64,000 bases of DNA from Prevotella jejuni. Lineage in GTDB: Bacteria; Bacteroidota; Bacteroidia; Bacteroidales; Bacteroidaceae. The stretch is from contig NZ_FZNZ01000003.1 of NCBI RefSeq assembly GCF_900187995.1, forward strand, positions 1 through 64,000, written 5' to 3'. Positions 1-9,448 of this stretch are shown piece after piece. Positions within the stretch are counted from its first letter, which is position 1. Each line of letters starts with the position of its first letter. Under the pieces are notes generated by a model that worked only from the letters and a program-made list of their open reading frames with translations, searched no databases and was not told the origin of the DNA. A program made the position numbers and the translations under genes.

Positions 1-62
<62 letters not shown>

Positions 63-397
63 TAAAATATGTTTTGGTGATAAGTGATGGGTGATAAATG
101 ATAATGGATACCATGTTAACCCAAACGCTTCACCGAGTAATCTCTGTTTCAGAACGCTTATCCTAAAAGTATCAAGTTAAAAAGCACCTATTCTTTTATT
201 CCTTAATTGTTTTGAGGCGATGCCTCAAAAGCAGGAACAATGAATTGATCGGTTCGTTTCTTTTACCCATCTGAATGACAAATAATGTCAGACAGACGCT
301 TCTTGTACTACTTCTCTGTTTATGTAAATATTTTCAAAGAACTCTTTCTTCTATGCTTTAACTAACTTGCCAGGAGGCTTGTTTTGTAAAGCGAGTG
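63..397 (-). other. 16S rRNA leader with boxA-like antitermination site
   Basis: This is the untranslated leader between the rRNA promoter and the 16S gene. A boxA-like stretch AGTTCTTTGA (minus strand, 334-343) resembles the rRNA antitermination site. A palindrome with 9-bp arms (TTTTGAGGC at 210-218, GCCTCAAAA at 222-230) can form a hairpin and resembles an element at 23611-23631. A further imperfect hairpin lies near 271-291. No coding sequence is evident. Confidence 0.6.
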
Positions 398-429
398 CAA
401 AGGTATACAGAATTTCCGTACCCTCCAAA
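398..429 (-). promoter_or_regulatory. rRNA operon promoter
   Basis: On the minus strand a -33 box TTTG (426-429) is followed after 18 bp by TATACCTTTG (398-407), which contains the Bacteroidetes -7 consensus TANNTTTG. It lies about 340 bp upstream of the 16S gene. The stretch from 430 to 693 holds nothing else I can identify. Confidence 0.75.
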
Positions 430-693
430 CATTTTGAAGAAAAAGTTTCAAAAAAGTGCACTTTTTCTTCTTTCAGGCCTAATTTGAAGCTTAATAATCG
501 GTTTACACCTTATATAATATAAGCAACATACAACCGTAATAAAAGCAATCACACATCATTCTCATGCCTCTTTAAATTCAACGGAACAGTATCAACAAGG
601 GGCAGAGGCTCTATCTTTGAATAAAAAAAGTCAGAGATTAGCCTAACGACCCACCCGATGCACACCGGTTTACAGTCCTCTGAAGGCAGAAGA

Positions 694-2367
694 CTACTGC
701 TTATCACGCTCACGAATCTCTACACGACGAATCTTACCAGAGATAGTTTTAGGCAAAGCATCCACAAATTCAATGATACGCGGATACTTATAAGGAGCAG
801 TCACACGTTTAACATGACCCTGCAACTCCTTTATGAGCGCCTCTTTATCCTTATCCTTCCACTCCTTAGCAAGGACAACAGTAGCCTTAACAACCATACC
901 ACGAATTTCATCAGGTACACCCGTAACTGCACACTCAACGACCGCTGGATGCGTCATTAACGCACTCTCTACCTCAAACGGACCAATACGATAGCCCGAG
1001 CTCTTAATGACATCATCAGCACGACCTACAAACCAAAAGTATCCTTCCTCATCACGCCAAGCCAAATCGCCTGTATGATAGAGATTATCATGCCACACCT
1101 TCTCCGTCAGTTCTGTATCCCGATAATAACCCTTAAAGAGCCCCAACGGTTTTCCTGCACTGGTATCGATACATATCTCACCCTTCTCACCATCTTCACA
1201 CGGTGTTCCGTCAGGCCTCAACAATTGTATATCATACTGAGGATTAGGCTTTCCCATACTTCCAGGTTTAGGTTTAACCCAAGGGAAAGTACCCAAAGTC
1301 ATCGTTGTTTCAGTCTGTCCAAATCCCTCCATCATTTTAACTCCAACGAGGTCGAAGAACTTTTGGAACACAACAGGCTCAAGTGCTTCTCCTGCCGTAG
1401 TACAGTATCTTAGCGAAGAGAGGTCGTATTTTGAGAAATCTTCTTGCAGCATAAAGCGATAGATAGTAGGTGGAGCACAGAACGATGTAATGTGATATTT
1501 CTCCATCATACGCATAATCTTCTCAGCCGTAAATTTCTCATGATCATACACAAAGACCGTTGCACCGGCAAACCACTGCCCATAAAGCTTACCCCACACA
1601 GCCTTTCCCCAACCAGTATCAGCCACCGTCAGATGGACACTATCCTCATCGAGGTTATGCCAAAAGACACCCGTAATAAGATGGCCCAGTGCATAGAGAT
1701 AATCATGTGCCACCATCTTCGGCTCTCCACTGGTACCACTTGTGAAATACATCAGCATCGTGTCTTCATTGGAGTTTACCTTCTCTGGACGAACAAAGGC
1801 CGGTGCCTTCTCCAATTCGGCAAACCAATCATGAAAGCCTTCAGCCACAGGCTTATTTCTCTCAGCCAATGAGTTAACAGCAACGAGCATTTCAACTGTT
1901 GGACTCTCCGCCATAGCCTGCAGAACCTGCGTCGTTACGTATTCATCATTGACACATATAATAGCCTTCACCGACGCACGTTGATTACGATAGACAATAT
2001 CACTTGCCGTCAACATGTGGGTTGCAGGGATAGCCACAGCCCCTATCTTACACAAAGCCATCATTGAAAGCCACCATTGATAATGGCGTTTCAAAATCAG
2101 CATAACCTTATCTCCACGTCGGATACCAAGACTTAGGAAATAAGCAGCAGCTTGATCGGTCTGCTCTTTGAACTCCGCATACGTAGCTTTCAGCTCCTCT
2201 CCACGCTCACTGGTCCACAACAAAGCCAACTTATCAGGTGCCACTTTCGCCCATTCGTCCATGACATCATAAGCAAAGTTAAATGTTTCAGGGACTTTGA
2301 AATGCAAGTGTTCTCGAAAATCTGCCTCTGACGTGAAATGTGTTTGCGTCAAATATCTTTCTATCAT
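694..2367 (-). CDS. Acyl-CoA synthetase (AMP-forming, medium-chain/acetyl-CoA synthetase-like)
   Basis: This 557-residue ANL-superfamily enzyme would activate a carboxylic acid through an acyl-adenylate to the CoA thioester. The phosphate-binding loop YFTSGTSGEPKMV, the A5 motif GFGQTETT, the hinge-side TGDLAWRDEEGYFWFVGR and the C-terminal KTISGKIRR with its catalytic lysine are all present. Overall sequence resembles ACSM-type medium-chain or acetyl-CoA synthetases; the true acid substrate cannot be told from sequence. It follows the XRE-cupin regulator gene on the same strand after about 130 bp and has no clear -7 box of its own, so the two are probably cotranscribed and the regulator may control it. 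Confidence 0.88.
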   Translation of the reverse strand: MIERYLTQTHFTSEADFREHLHFKVPETFNFAYDVMDEWAKVAPDKLALLWTSERGEELKATYAEFKEQTDQAAAYFLSLGIRRGDKVMLILKRHYQWWLSMMALCKIGAVAIPATHMLTASDIVYRNQRASVKAIICVNDEYVTTQVLQAMAESPTVEMLVAVNSLAERNKPVAEGFHDWFAELEKAPAFVRPEKVNSNEDTMLMYFTSGTSGEPKMVAHDYLYALGHLITGVFWHNLDEDSVHLTVADTGWGKAVWGKLYGQWFAGATVFVYDHEKFTAEKIMRMMEKYHITSFCAPPTIYRFMLQEDFSKYDLSSLRYCTTAGEALEPVVFQKFFDLVGVKMMEGFGQTETTMTLGTFPWVKPKPGSMGKPNPQYDIQLLRPDGTPCEDGEKGEICIDTSAGKPLGLFKGYYRDTELTEKVWHDNLYHTGDLAWRDEEGYFWFVGRADDVIKSSGYRIGPFEVESALMTHPAVVECAVTGVPDEIRGMVVKATVVLAKEWKDKDKEALIKELQGHVKRVTAPYKYPRIIEFVDALPKTISGKIRRVEIRERDKQ

Positions 2368-2444
2368 CTTATCCTATTGAATTAAAATCATGGTCTATAG
2401 ACTACTCTATAGCACATAAATATACATTAAAAGACCAAACCCTT

Positions 2445-2480
2445 CTCTAAGTCTCACGATATTCCATCGTTTACTTAGAG
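2445..2480. other. Stem-loop between regulator and acyl-CoA synthetase genes
   Basis: CTCTAAGT (2445-2452) pairs with ACTTAGAG (2473-2480), and ACGAT (2456-2460) with ATCGT (2466-2470), giving a two-part hairpin in the gap. It could attenuate read-through from the regulator gene into the synthetase gene. It has no clear poly-U tail. Confidence 0.4.
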
Positions 2481-2500
2481 TTATTGAGTAAATTAAAAAC

Positions 2501-3055
2501 CTAAAATATAATTGCCAAGAAGCGCATCGTCACGTTATCCAAAGCACGCATACAGTGAGGCTGATTAGCATCAAAATAAATACAATCGCCTGGTTCTAAG
2601 ACAAATTTCTTATCCCCTATTCGCAGGTCCATACGGCCTTCCCAAACCATATTGAACTCTTGTCCAGGGTGTATATCCATATTTACAGGGGCATCTTCAG
2701 GCTTCGGCTCAACCGTCACAAGGAAGGGGTCGGCTCGACGCCCACTGAATCCGCTTGCTAAACTCTGATATTTATATGCGAACTTACGCTCTACGCTCAT
2801 ACCTTTCCCCCTACGTGTAAGGAAATAAGAACACATGTGTGGCTCCTCACCAAACATCAAAGCGTCCAATGCAATACCGTACTTTTGAGACAACTTATAC
2901 AGTCTACTAACCGACAAGTCGTTCTCACCCGCTTCCATCTTTAGATATTTATCCTCCGTGACACCGCAGGTCTCTGCCATTTCCTGTACTGAGAGGTCTA
3001 AAGATTCACGTAACCCTTTTAATCTTTCGCCTATTTGCTTTATCGCTTCTTCCAT
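2501..3055 (-). CDS. XRE-family transcriptional regulator with cupin sensor domain
   Basis: This 184-residue protein has an N-terminal helix-turn-helix of the XRE type (about residues 8-65, IGERLKGLRESLDLSVQEMA...) and a C-terminal cupin_2 barrel (about 105-184, HPGQEFNMVWEG...GDCIYFDANQPHCMRAL). HTH-cupin proteins of this layout, like PuuR, bind a small metabolite in the cupin and control neighbouring catabolic genes. The adjacent acyl-CoA synthetase is the obvious candidate target. The start is supported by a -7 box 27 bp upstream. Confidence 0.88.
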   Translation of the reverse strand: MEEAIKQIGERLKGLRESLDLSVQEMAETCGVTEDKYLKMEAGENDLSVSRLYKLSQKYGIALDALMFGEEPHMCSYFLTRRGKGMSVERKFAYKYQSLASGFSGRRADPFLVTVEPKPEDAPVNMDIHPGQEFNMVWEGRMDLRIGDKKFVLEPGDCIYFDANQPHCMRALDNVTMRFLAIIF

Positions 3056-3081
3056 AATTCAACATACTACTTTACTCTCCG

Positions 3082-3089
3082 CAAAAGTA
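3082..3089 (-). promoter_or_regulatory. Promoter -7 box of XRE-cupin regulator
   Basis: The minus strand reads TACTTTTG, matching TANNTTTG, 27 bp before the start codon at 3055. Confidence 0.55.
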
Positions 3090-3353
3090 ATAAATAAAAC
3101 CATATCGACATTAAAAAGTAACAAGTATTCGATAAAATAAGCATTAAATAATTAAATTTATACACACTTGTAGGATGTTTGTGCATATAAATAGTAACTT
3201 AAAAGCGTAATCTGACAAAGCTAAATAAGCCTACACAGAAATAGAGGATATTTATAAAAGAAGAAGGAAGAACCCTAAACATGCCCGTATGATTTGTAAA
3301 GATATTTTGGCGAACTTTTCCTTCTCCATTCGAAGAGAGCCTTGACTTGTTAC

Positions 3354-3436
3354 AAGAAGATGCCCTTCTTCATCCAAGAACATGCCCTTCAAGAAGCAAG
3401 AAGACGCCTTTCTTGGAGCAAGAAGGGCGTCTTCTA
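3354..3436. repeat. 22-bp palindromic array, AAGAAG/CTTCTT family, copy 1
   Basis: AAGAAG-like half-sites start at 3354, 3376, 3398 and 3420 (exact 22-bp steps). Their CTTCTT-like complements start at 3365, 3387, 3409 and 3431, each exactly 11 bp later. A second copy with the same spacing lies at 31909-31991, and similarity continues about 20-70 bp past the array (CATACTGATT and following). It sits in the 560-bp gap between the XRE-cupin gene and argR. Two overlapping ORFs here are by-products of the repeat. The remaining 3090-3353 and 3437-3621 hold nothing I can name. Confidence 0.8.
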
Positions 3437-3621
3437 TATCGTTATTCACAACATACTGATTACTTGTTGGTTACAGATTCTATTATAAGAGATAATACAC
3501 TCCTATTTCGAAGATACTTGTCGAGACCAACTGTAATAGTTTTTTACGCTTCACCTAAGTCCTCCGAAATATGGAGTAGCGACCAAGCTACCACTAAGAA
3601 GATAGGATAAGCCATAAATAA

Positions 3622-3666
3622 AGCTCGTTGCGTAAAGCCCTATTCAAAGGAAATACGCAACGAGCT
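3622..3666. terminator. Terminator hairpin downstream of argR
   Basis: AGCTCGTTGCGTA (3622-3634) pairs perfectly with TACGCAACGAGCT (3654-3666): a 13-bp stem and 19-nt loop just after the argR stop, followed on the minus strand by a T-rich run. Confidence 0.75.
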
Positions 3667-3698
3667 AACGTCGTATATAGTTGATTACTACCTACGTC

Positions 3699-4175
3699 TT
3701 ATCCTATCTCTGGGATTACGTAAGACAAAGCATCCAGCACTTGCCCACGAGTAGAACCCTCACGAAGAGCGATGAAGATGGTATCATCGCCAGCAATAGA
3801 ACCTAAGATGTAAGGAGAATCCAAGTTATCAATATCGTATGCAATAGCACTGGCGTAGCCAGGGCGCGTCTTGACAATAGCCAACTGACCAGAGATGTTC
3901 ACCGAGATATACCCACTTCGCTGCAACATCTCAGTTGCCTTACGAGGCGTTGTCACCCGTCGGTACATAGTTTCATTTGGTAGAACATAAACGTACTTAC
4001 CGTTCATTGAAGCGGCCTTAGCCACCTTCAACTGTTTTAGGTCACGACTCAACGTAGCCTGCGTCAGCTTAAATCCCTCTTGTTCCAATACCCTCAATAC
4101 TTCTTCTTGGGAACTTAGTTCCATACTTGAAATAAGCATTTTCAATGTTTCAAGTCTGCTGTTTTTTACCTTCAT
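3699..4175 (-). CDS. argR: Arginine repressor ArgR
   Basis: The 158-residue product has the family's usual length. The N-terminal winged helix (residues about 1-70) carries the signature SSQEEVLRVLEQEGFKLTQA followed by TLSRDLKQLKV; the C-terminal hexamerisation and arginine-binding domain contains GSIAGDDTIFIAL with the conserved GDDT. It should act as an arginine-dependent DNA-binding regulator of arginine metabolism. No arginine gene adjoins it. A complete promoter lies 29-60 bp upstream and a candidate ARG box (4285-4298) about 50 bp further out, which suggests autoregulation. Confidence 0.95.
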   Translation of the reverse strand: MKVKNSRLETLKMLISSMELSSQEEVLRVLEQEGFKLTQATLSRDLKQLKVAKAASMNGKYVYVLPNETMYRRVTTPRKATEMLQRSGYISVNISGQLAIVKTRPGYASAIAYDIDNLDSPYILGSIAGDDTIFIALREGSTRGQVLDALSYVIPEIG

Positions 4176-4203
4176 AACCCGTATATAAATTCTAATTCGG
4201 CTG

Positions 4204-4235
4204 CAAAAGTATGCAATTACACCGATATATGCAAA
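4204..4235 (-). promoter_or_regulatory. argR promoter
   Basis: On the minus strand a -33 TTTG (4232-4235), 20-bp spacer and -7 TACTTTTG (4204-4211) are present. Confidence 0.65.
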
Positions 4236-4284
4236 TAAAAACGTATAAATTAAGAAGAAAGAGTATTATTATACCGCATCATGT

Positions 4285-4298
4285 TGCATAAATACTCA
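4285..4298. promoter_or_regulatory. Candidate ARG box
   Basis: TGCATAAATACTCA differs at one position from the ArgR operator core TGNATWWWWATNCA. It lies upstream of the argR promoter in the 343-bp gap between argR and pflA. The rest of that gap (4299-4518) contains only a weak stem (TGTGTAAC at 4455-4462 with GTTACAC at 4493-4499), possibly ending the pfl transcript. Confidence 0.35.
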
Positions 4299-4518
4299 AT
4301 AATAAAACATACATACTTCCAAACTTATCTCCACCTATCAGTCATCCTATCACATTACGTCTCTTAAAGCTAACCTTATTGTTATGACTATCTAAAAGCA
4401 CAGTGACGAGACAAGAAAACAGAGGAACATGTATCTACAAAACATCAGAGGAATTGTGTAACCCCCATGTGAAGCTTACTTATAAGACACTTGTTACACC
4501 ATTATATATATCCCCCCG

Positions 4519-5301
4519 TCATTCTGTCAATATCTTACGTGCATGGAGAACACTCTCTTCCGTAGGAGGTTTCACGTCTGTGAGTTTATAAGGAATGCCC
4601 AACTGCTCCCATTTATAGACTCCCAAGTCATGGTAAGGCAGCACCTCAACACGCTCCACATTGCTTAACGTGTCTATGAAAGAACGAAGTCTGTGCAACG
4701 ACTCATCATCGTCATTAATACCAGGGACTAAGACATGTCTTATCCACACAGGTTTATGAATATCCGACAGATAACGTGCACAATCTAAGATATTCTCATT
4801 CTCCCACCCCGTAAGCCGTTTATGGGCATCATTGTCAATATGCTTTATGTCTAATAAGACTAAGTCGGTATATTTCATTAATGCTTCAAAAGCCGAGAAA
4901 CGACCATCCTTTCTGCTGAAAGGTTGGGCAGAAGTGTCAAGACAAGTATTGATACCTAAGTCCTTAGCCTTATGGAATAGCTCGGTCAAGGGCTGTATCT
5001 GTAGCAGCGCCTCACCCCCACTCACCGTGATGCCACCCTTCTCACCCCAATAGCTGCGGTATCTAAGTGCTTGTGAAAGGACATCATCAACAGAGCGGAG
5101 GTTACCCCCCGCCCTGTCCCATGTGTCTGGATTATGACAGTACTGGCACCGCATAGCACATCCTTTAAGGAAGATGACGAAACGAATACCAGGCCCATCA
5201 ACCGACCCGAACGACTCTACAGAGTGCACTCGCAGCATCGTCTCGGATGTCGGCAAATCCGATAATTCAATATGTTGACTATTCACTTTACATTGATCCA
5301 T
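4519..5301 (-). CDS. pflA: Pyruvate formate-lyase activating enzyme (radical SAM)
   Basis: PflA uses a [4Fe-4S] cluster and S-adenosylmethionine to put the glycyl radical on PflB. The cluster motif CAMRCQYC (CX3CX2C) and the family block [18 protein letters not shown] are near the N-terminus; GGEALLQ and the later barrel segments follow. The ATG at 5301 overlaps the pflB stop by 14 bp, as expected for translational coupling. A second ATG at 5238 ([12 protein letters not shown]...) aligns best with known PflA N-termini and may be the true start. The reading frame also stays open upstream inside pflB, which I treat as chance. Confidence 0.93.
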   Translation of the reverse strand: MDQCKVNSQHIELSDLPTSETMLRVHSVESFGSVDGPGIRFVIFLKGCAMRCQYCHNPDTWDRAGGNLRSVDDVLSQALRYRSYWGEKGGITVSGGEALLQIQPLTELFHKAKDLGINTCLDTSAQPFSRKDGRFSAFEALMKYTDLVLLDIKHIDNDAHKRLTGWENENILDCARYLSDIHKPVWIRHVLVPGINDDDESLHRLRSFIDTLSNVERVEVLPYHDLGVYKWEQLGIPYKLTDVKPPTEESVLHARKILTE

Positions 5302-7534
5302 GTGCTCGACGAGCAATAACGTCCATCTGCTGCTCACGTGTGAGGTCGATGAACTTCACAGCGTAGCCACTCACACGGATGGTAAAGTTAGCATACTCCT
5401 CCTTCTCAGGGTGCTCCATACAGTCGATTAGTTTGTCTACACCAAAGACGTTCACGTTCAAATGGTGTGCACCACGGTCGAAGTAGCCATCCATAACACC
5501 CACGAGCGTGTTGACACGTTCCTCATCATTGTGGCCAAGAGCGTCTGGGCTAATCGTCTGAGTGTTTGAGATACCGTCAAGCGCATACTCGTATGGGAGC
5601 TTGGCAGTTGAGTTCAACGATGCTAACAAGCCATTCTGCTCTGCGCCATAAGACGGGTTAGCACCCGGCGCAAGCGGTGCGCCAGCTGGACGACCATCTG
5701 GCATATTACCTGTAAACTTACCATATACCACGTTTGAAGTGATGGTAAGGATACTTGTTGTAGGTTCAGAGTGACGATAGGTGTGGTGTTTACGAATCAT
5801 ATCCATGAAGGTCTTTAACAACCATACAGCTATATCGTCAGCACGATCATCGTCGTTACCATAACGAGGGAAGTCACCCTCCGTCTTATACTCTATTGGG
5901 AAACCAGTCTCATCACGTATGATGTTCACCTTAGCATACTTGATAGCCGAGATTGAGTCGACCACATGACTGAAGCCAGCAATACCCGTTGCGAAAGTAC
6001 GACGTACATCAGTATCAATGAGAGCGAGCTCTGCAGCCTCATAGAAGTACTTATCGTGCATGTAATGAATGAGGTTCAATGTGTTTACATAGACACCCGC
6101 CAACCACTCCATCATATCCATGAAGCGAGGCATAAACTCCTCGTAGGTAACAACATCACCCTCTATTGGACGGTAAGCAGGTCCACACTGCTCACGTGTC
6201 TTACTGTCAACGCCACCACTAATAGCGTATGTAAGACATTTAGCGAGGTTTGCACGAGCACCAAAGAACTGCATCTCCTTACCTGTCTGGGTAGCAGATA
6301 CACAGCAACAGATAGAGTAGTCGTCGCCCCAGATTGGTCGCATCACGTCATCATTCTCGTATTGTATAGAGCTGGTAGAGATAGATATCTTTGCAGCATA
6401 GTCCTTGAAATGCTTTGGAAGACGTGAGCTATAGAGCACGGTGAGGTTAGGCTCTGGTGAAGGACCCATATTCTCAAGTGTATGAAGGAAGCGGAAGTCA
6501 TTCTTAGTAACCATAGAACGGCCATCCATACCTAATCCTGCCACCTCGAGCGTAGCCCATACAGGGTCGCCAGAGAAGAGCTGGTTGTATGAAGGAATAC
6601 GTGCAAACTTAACCATACGGAACTTCATAACCAAGTGGTCGATAAGTTCTTGTGCCTCTTTCTCCGTTAGTGTGCCTTCTTTGAAGTCTCGTTGAATGTA
6701 GATATCGAGGAAGGTTGAGATGCGACCCACCGACATCGCCGCACCGTTCTGGGTCTTTATGGCTGCTAAATAGCCAAAGTAAAGCCACTGAACAGCCTCA
6801 TGTGCATTGTTAGCAGGCTCAGAAATGTCATAACCATAGATAGCTGCCATCTCCTTCATCTCCTTGAGAGCCTTTATCTGCATAGAGATCTCTTCACGTA
6901 AACGGATTATCTCTTCGGTCATCGTACCGTCTCCACAGTTGCGAAGGTCCTTTGCTTTCTCGTTGATAAGGAAGTCTACACCATAAAGTGCAACTCGACG
7001 ATAGTCACCAACGATACGTCCACGACCGTAGGTATCAGGGAGTCCTGTAAGAATATGGTTGTGTCTTACAAGTTTCATCTCGTCTGTATAAGCATCGAAG
7101 ACACCATCGTTATGTGTCTTACAATACTTTGTGAAGATTTCATGTAGCTTTTCAGAAGGTTCATAACCGTAGGTTGTGCAAGCTTGCTCAGCCATCTTGA
7201 TACCACCATACGGCATAAACGCACGCTTCAGAGGTTTATCAGTTTGTAAACCAACAATTTTCTCCAAATCCTTGGTTCCTTCTCCGATGTAGCCAGGGCC
7301 GTAGGCAGTCATACTGGAAACGACCTCGGTCTCCATGTCTAACACACCATTCTTAGCACGTTCCTGCTTTTGCAGCTCTTTGAGCATGCCCCAAAGTTTG
7401 TTTGTTGCGGCTGTAGGTTCTTCAAGGAATGAAGCATCACCATCATAACTTTCGTAATTATCTTGGATAAACTGACGCATATTGACTTCGTCGAGCCACT
7501 TTGTACCAGTGAATCCTCTCCAGGCTTTTTTCAT
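5288..7534 (-). CDS. pflB: Formate C-acetyltransferase (pyruvate formate-lyase)
   Basis: PFL cleaves pyruvate with CoA to acetyl-CoA and formate without oxygen. The 748-residue length fits PflB (about 760). The active-site cysteines sit in ICCCVSAT (residues about 409-411), with an extra cysteine beside the usual pair. The C-terminal glycyl-radical loop [10 protein letters not shown] places the radical glycine near residue 723. The N-terminus [20 protein letters not shown] aligns with E. coli PflB, supporting the start. It is followed by overlapping pflA; its acetyl-CoA can pass to Pta/AckA, encoded at 20-22 kb. Confidence 0.97.
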   Translation of the reverse strand: MKKAWRGFTGTKWLDEVNMRQFIQDNYESYDGDASFLEEPTAATNKLWGMLKELQKQERAKNGVLDMETEVVSSMTAYGPGYIGEGTKDLEKIVGLQTDKPLKRAFMPYGGIKMAEQACTTYGYEPSEKLHEIFTKYCKTHNDGVFDAYTDEMKLVRHNHILTGLPDTYGRGRIVGDYRRVALYGVDFLINEKAKDLRNCGDGTMTEEIIRLREEISMQIKALKEMKEMAAIYGYDISEPANNAHEAVQWLYFGYLAAIKTQNGAAMSVGRISTFLDIYIQRDFKEGTLTEKEAQELIDHLVMKFRMVKFARIPSYNQLFSGDPVWATLEVAGLGMDGRSMVTKNDFRFLHTLENMGPSPEPNLTVLYSSRLPKHFKDYAAKISISTSSIQYENDDVMRPIWGDDYSICCCVSATQTGKEMQFFGARANLAKCLTYAISGGVDSKTREQCGPAYRPIEGDVVTYEEFMPRFMDMMEWLAGVYVNTLNLIHYMHDKYFYEAAELALIDTDVRRTFATGIAGFSHVVDSISAIKYAKVNIIRDETGFPIEYKTEGDFPRYGNDDDRADDIAVWLLKTFMDMIRKHHTYRHSEPTTSILTITSNVVYGKFTGNMPDGRPAGAPLAPGANPSYGAEQNGLLASLNSTAKLPYEYALDGISNTQTISPDALGHNDEERVNTLVGVMDGYFDRGAHHLNVNVFGVDKLIDCMEHPEKEEYANFTIRVSGYAVKFIDLTREQQMDVIARRAHGSM

Positions 7535-7619
7535 AAATGTCTGTTTGTTACGTTGTGAAATATTTAATACTTTTAGCTATAACACATCATACTTACAAAG
7601 TACTATGTATTACAGTGAC

Positions 7620-7649
7620 CAAAGTTAGGCAAAAAAAGCGTAATAGCAA
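7620..7649 (-). promoter_or_regulatory. pflB promoter
   Basis: Minus strand -33 TTG (7647-7649), 19-bp spacer and -7 TAACTTTG (7620-7627), giving a leader of about 80 nt before pflB. Confidence 0.65.
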
Positions 7650-7797
7650 GTAATTGAACACATTATTATACATAAAATACATAAAAGTAGGTATGCCTTT
7701 CGTAAAGTCGAAGCGAAAATGATAATAACACGTAACCCACCTTATTATATAAAGCAAAAACCATAATATCTAAAAAAATGAAAAAACATGTACTACA

Positions 7798-7829
7798 TTT
7801 GTCAGTATCTAATCTTTCCATTATCTTTG
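7798..7829 (+). promoter_or_regulatory. Promoter of Bax-inhibitor-1-like gene
   Basis: -33 TTTG (7798-7801), 20-bp spacer and -7 TATCTTTG (7822-7829). The leader is about 85 nt. Confidence 0.65.
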
Positions 7830-7916
7830 CGTTTGAATGGCATGACATTTGTACATTCAAACATAGATGGCACATTTCTTTTGAGCCAATAACCCATTGA
7901 TAACAAATTAAAAAGA

Positions 7917-8645
7917 ATGAATATGAACTTTGACAATTTCACTAACGTAACAAACACACAAGAGCGTGACTTAGAGATGTCACGTGTCTTCCCTTCCTTA
8001 ATGCGTAAGGTTTATATATGGATGACTATGGCGCTTGCTATCACTGGCGTCGTAGCATACGGCGCGGGGAACTCTCCTGCGCTCATCCAGTTCCTTTACA
8101 TGGGTAGAGGTGCTATGATTGTCATGGCATTAGTAGAGTTTGGTATCGTCTGGTATCTATCTTCACGCATTGACAAACTGTCTCTCACAGCAGCAACAAT
8201 ATGGTTCATTATCTTTGCTACTGTCAATGGACTCACATTAGGATGGATTTTCGCAGCCTTCTCATCAGCGGCCATCACGAAGACATTCCTTGTAACAGCA
8301 GGAACCTTCGGAGCAATGGCGTTGATAGGTTCTACTACTAAGAAGGACTTGACGAAGATGGGTGGTATCCTCTTCATGGCCCTTATCGGTCTTATCATTG
8401 CAGGTCTTGTGAACATCTTCCTAAAGAGTGCAATGTTCGATTTCATCGTAAGTGGTATCGGTGTACTTGTCTTTACAGGACTTACTGCATGGGACGCTCA
8501 AAAGATTAAGCGCAACCTTCAGATGGCACCAGATGCTGACGAGGGTGCTCAGAAGATAGCACTCCTTGGTGCATTGAGCCTCTACCTTGATTTCATCAAC
8601 CTCTTCCTCTATCTTCTCCGTTTCTTCGGTAACAACAGAAACTAA
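7917..8645 (+). CDS. Bax inhibitor-1/YccA family membrane protein
   Basis: The 242-residue product is almost wholly hydrophobic, with about seven membrane helices beginning near residue 30 (VYIWMTMALAITGVVAYGAG). The pattern of the TMBIM/BI-1 family is clear: a helix-loop pattern ending in GLTAWDAQKIK, then ALSLYLDFINLFLYLLRFFG. Eukaryotic and bacterial relatives are pH-sensitive calcium leak channels or modulators of membrane proteases; the role here is unknown. It is a single-gene unit with its own promoter and a strong terminator. Confidence 0.92.
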   Translation: MNMNFDNFTNVTNTQERDLEMSRVFPSLMRKVYIWMTMALAITGVVAYGAGNSPALIQFLYMGRGAMIVMALVEFGIVWYLSSRIDKLSLTAATIWFIIFATVNGLTLGWIFAAFSSAAITKTFLVTAGTFGAMALIGSTTKKDLTKMGGILFMALIGLIIAGLVNIFLKSAMFDFIVSGIGVLVFTGLTAWDAQKIKRNLQMAPDADEGAQKIALLGALSLYLDFINLFLYLLRFFGNNRN

Positions 8646-8668
8646 TCAGACAAGAGAAATAAACATCT

Positions 8669-8700
8669 AAGGACAGCCGCATTACGACTGTCCTTTTTTT
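8669..8700 (+). terminator. Terminator of Bax-inhibitor-like gene
   Basis: AAGGACAG (8669-8676) pairs with CTGTCCTT (8688-8695), followed by a run of seven T's. This is a textbook intrinsic terminator. Confidence 0.85.
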
Positions 8701-9077
8701 ATTGTCCTACGTAAAAGAAGACATGAGTTTTCTATCAGCTCCTAATTTCTTGACCATAGATATAAGGCAAAAACACCAAGATTATTTTTATTTTCAGTTG
8801 CTGTCTTATTTAACATTTAGCGTAACTATCCTATTATCTAACTACTTACACGACCACAAAGGATGATAGATATGACAGGAAAAATTGTTTTTAGCAAATT
8901 GAGTTATCAGTAATGACCACTCTCATCACACATGAAATGTGAAAGAGAGCATGCCTTTTCAGAACGCTTAGACTATGGATAACAAATAAAAACATCCCCA
9001 GACGAGTTTATTCATAACGCCTTACTCACTCTTAGTATTAGGTCATCATCTGGCTTCCCTACCCTCATCTATCAATA
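8701..9077. other. Intergenic stretch, no feature recognised
   Basis: AT-rich DNA downstream of the terminator. I see no ORF with family resemblance, no RNA gene and no good promoter. Confidence 0.5.
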
Positions 9078-9160
9078 TCCGAACATCTCGGACAACTTGT
9101 CCGAACGCTTCGGACAAAGTGTCCGGAGGCCTCGGACAGATTGTCCGAAGCCTCCGGACA
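9078..9160. repeat. 22-bp palindromic array, CGGACA/TGTCCG family
   Basis: CGGACA begins at 9089, 9111, 9133 and 9155, exactly 22 bp apart. TCCG half-sites begin at 9078, 9100, 9122 and 9144, exactly halfway. Each CGGACA-NNNN-GTCCG unit is a palindrome, and the interval between units (for example TCCGAACGCTTCGGA) is itself near-palindromic. The array lies about 290 bp upstream of the M48 protease gene. It is markedly GC-richer than its surroundings. Confidence 0.85.
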
Positions 9161-9382
9161 CATGATGAAAACGGCAGATAGCAACCGTATTTCAGCTTAC
9201 AGAGATGGGAAGAGACCACATATACCAAACAAGCACAGGGTTAATACTATTTCAAGTACACGTTGAAGGCAGTTTTCTTAATAATTATATACATAATAAC
9301 ACACTAAATATTAATCAAAAGAGACCCATCATTAACCCAATTTTAAATAAAATTTAAAGAAAATAGAAAGCCCTAATTTAGC

Positions 9383-9413
9383 TTGTGTAATCAAAAAATA
9401 ATCAATACATTTG
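9383..9413 (+). promoter_or_regulatory. Promoter of M48 protease gene
   Basis: -33 TTG (9383-9385), 20-bp spacer and -7 TACATTTG (9406-9413). Confidence 0.65.
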
Positions 9414-9448
9414 CACTTATAAGAAATATTATTAATTACTAAAATCGT

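Noticed and set aside
3252..3610. Two overlapping ORFs (65 and 87 residues) between the XRE-cupin gene and argR
   Set aside because: They run through the AAGAAG/CTTCTT repeat on opposite strands, have no family resemblance, and are explained by the repeat staying open.
5302..5337. Longer pflA start at 5337
   Set aside because: It would lie inside pflB codons and add residues unlike any PflA N-terminus.
7666..7875. 69-residue minus-strand ORF upstream of the Bax-inhibitor-like gene
   Set aside because: It overlaps the promoters of two real genes and is Cys/Phe/Tyr-rich without any recognisable domain.
9046..9228. 60-residue minus-strand ORF over the CGGACA array
   Set aside because: Its sequence is only the translation of the 22-bp palindromes; no promoter or start context.
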